This document shows, one piece after another, positions 5,602-6,066 of a stretch of 6,066 bases of DNA. The stretch comes from Gemmatimonadaceae bacterium (GTDB lineage: Bacteria; Gemmatimonadota; Gemmatimonadetes; Gemmatimonadales; Gemmatimonadaceae). Under the pieces are notes generated by a model. It had not been told where the DNA came from. It saw nothing but the letters and a program-made list of their open reading frames with translations, and did no database searches. Each line of letters starts with the position of its first letter. The first letter of the stretch is position 1. The DNA lies in assembly GCA_017881545.1 (NCBI GenBank), contig JADGQU010000163.1, forward strand, positions 1 to 6,066. The letters are read 5' to 3'. Position numbers and translations under genes: made by a program.

Positions 5602-6054
5602 TCAGTTTACGCCCGAGGCTTCCCAGGTATGAATGTAGATGACGCCCGCGGCGGCGTTCGTGCCCTGAGCTACGGTGCCCCGGATTCCACTCATCAATTC
5701 CACGCTCTGGATGGAGCCGGTGGAGAGGTCACGAAGAGAAGCGACATCGCTGATTCTCGCTCCGTCTATGAGAACGATTGGCATGTCCGCGCCCGCAATA
5801 TTGATTGTGCTGCGCCCGCGGCGGGTTCTGATCTCCCTTGGGCGACCGTACTGGTCCTCAGTGAAATCGTATTGTCGCGCGCGCCTGCGGAGCAGATCCC
5901 AGGCGTTGGTGGACGGCGAGCGCGAGATCTCGTCGGCGCTGATCAAATCGATTCTGCTGCGGCTGACGTCAGGCTCAGATTGTGGGCGTACGCATCCGTT
6001 GAAGGATGTGAAGCCAACCATGCCGGCTAACGCGATCAATCCCAGGTGACGCAT
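5602..6054 (-). CDS. Small lipoprotein with a stand-alone TonB-receptor plug-like domain
   Basis: The 150-residue product starts with a lipoprotein signal: MRHLGLIALAGMVGFTSFNGC, lipobox FNGC, cysteine 21. The rest reads as a plug domain: LISADEISRSPSTNAWDLLRRR (38-58), RGRSTINIAGADMPIVLIDGARI (79-101), and SIQSVELMSGIRGTVAQGTNAAAGVIYIHT (114-143). The last two line up by eye with LIIVDG and IESMEILKG...AANGVIQITTK of the SusC-like plug in this window. There is no barrel and no recognisable TonB box, and the frame has a proper stop, so it is a short complete protein and not a decayed receptor. Short lipoproteins of this kind recur, as I recall, in Gemmatimonadota and related phyla without known function. 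The start is supported by GAGG (6063-6060) five bases before the ATG. Its promoter lies outside the window. It converges on the SusC/SusD operon and shares its terminator, so co-regulation is not implied. Possible roles are blocking or assisting a barrel, but none is shown. Confidence 0.82.
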   Translation of the reverse strand: MRHLGLIALAGMVGFTSFNGCVRPQSEPDVSRSRIDLISADEISRSPSTNAWDLLRRRARQYDFTEDQYGRPREIRTRRGRSTINIAGADMPIVLIDGARISDVASLRDLSTGSIQSVELMSGIRGTVAQGTNAAAGVIYIHTWEASGVN

Positions 6055-6066
6055 TCCAGCCTCTGG

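Overview
The window looks like chromosomal DNA from a GC-rich Gram-negative bacterium with an outer membrane, most likely Gemmatimonadota. The assignment rests on protein style only: a SusC-like receptor with a short CarboxypepD_reg-like domain ahead of the plug, a SusD-like lipoprotein beginning LLKVTDPDVALPG, and a small lipoprotein that is little more than a TonB-receptor plug. This combination is familiar from Gemmatimonadota, whereas Bacteroidota would usually be far more AT-rich. No database search was possible.

Layout, left to right. On the minus strand, 1-503 holds a MarR-family regulator that runs off the left edge. Next is a 545-base gap without a gene (504-1048) that is far from empty. 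It contains an AT-rich inverted repeat that could be a MarR operator, an array of four and a partial 22-bp tandem repeats, a plausible promoter for the rightward genes, and a leader of about 245 bases with several hairpins, the last one ending three bases before the Shine-Dalgarno sequence. On the plus strand, 1049-4081 encodes a 1010-residue SusC/RagA-type TonB-dependent transporter and 4110-5531 a 473-residue SusD/RagB-type surface lipoprotein. They are 28 bases apart and almost certainly one operon. A strong intrinsic terminator at 5550-5593 follows and can work in both directions. On the minus strand, 5602-6054 encodes a 150-residue lipoprotein with a plug-like fold and no barrel, converging on the same terminator.

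How the parts work together. SusC and SusD homologues form an outer-membrane import complex: SusD is the lid that captures the ligand and SusC the TonB-driven barrel that takes it in. No enzyme lies next to the pair, so the substrate (glycan, peptide or other) cannot be named. The divergent MarR gene is a candidate regulator of the operon, but this is inference. The least ordinary signals are non-coding: the 22-bp array, a 12-base piece of its unit that reappears just upstream of the susC-like ribosome binding site, and a perfect 9-bp hairpin inside the first codons of the susD-like gene that shows a second in-frame ATG in its loop. The orphan plug lipoprotein is the least explained protein.
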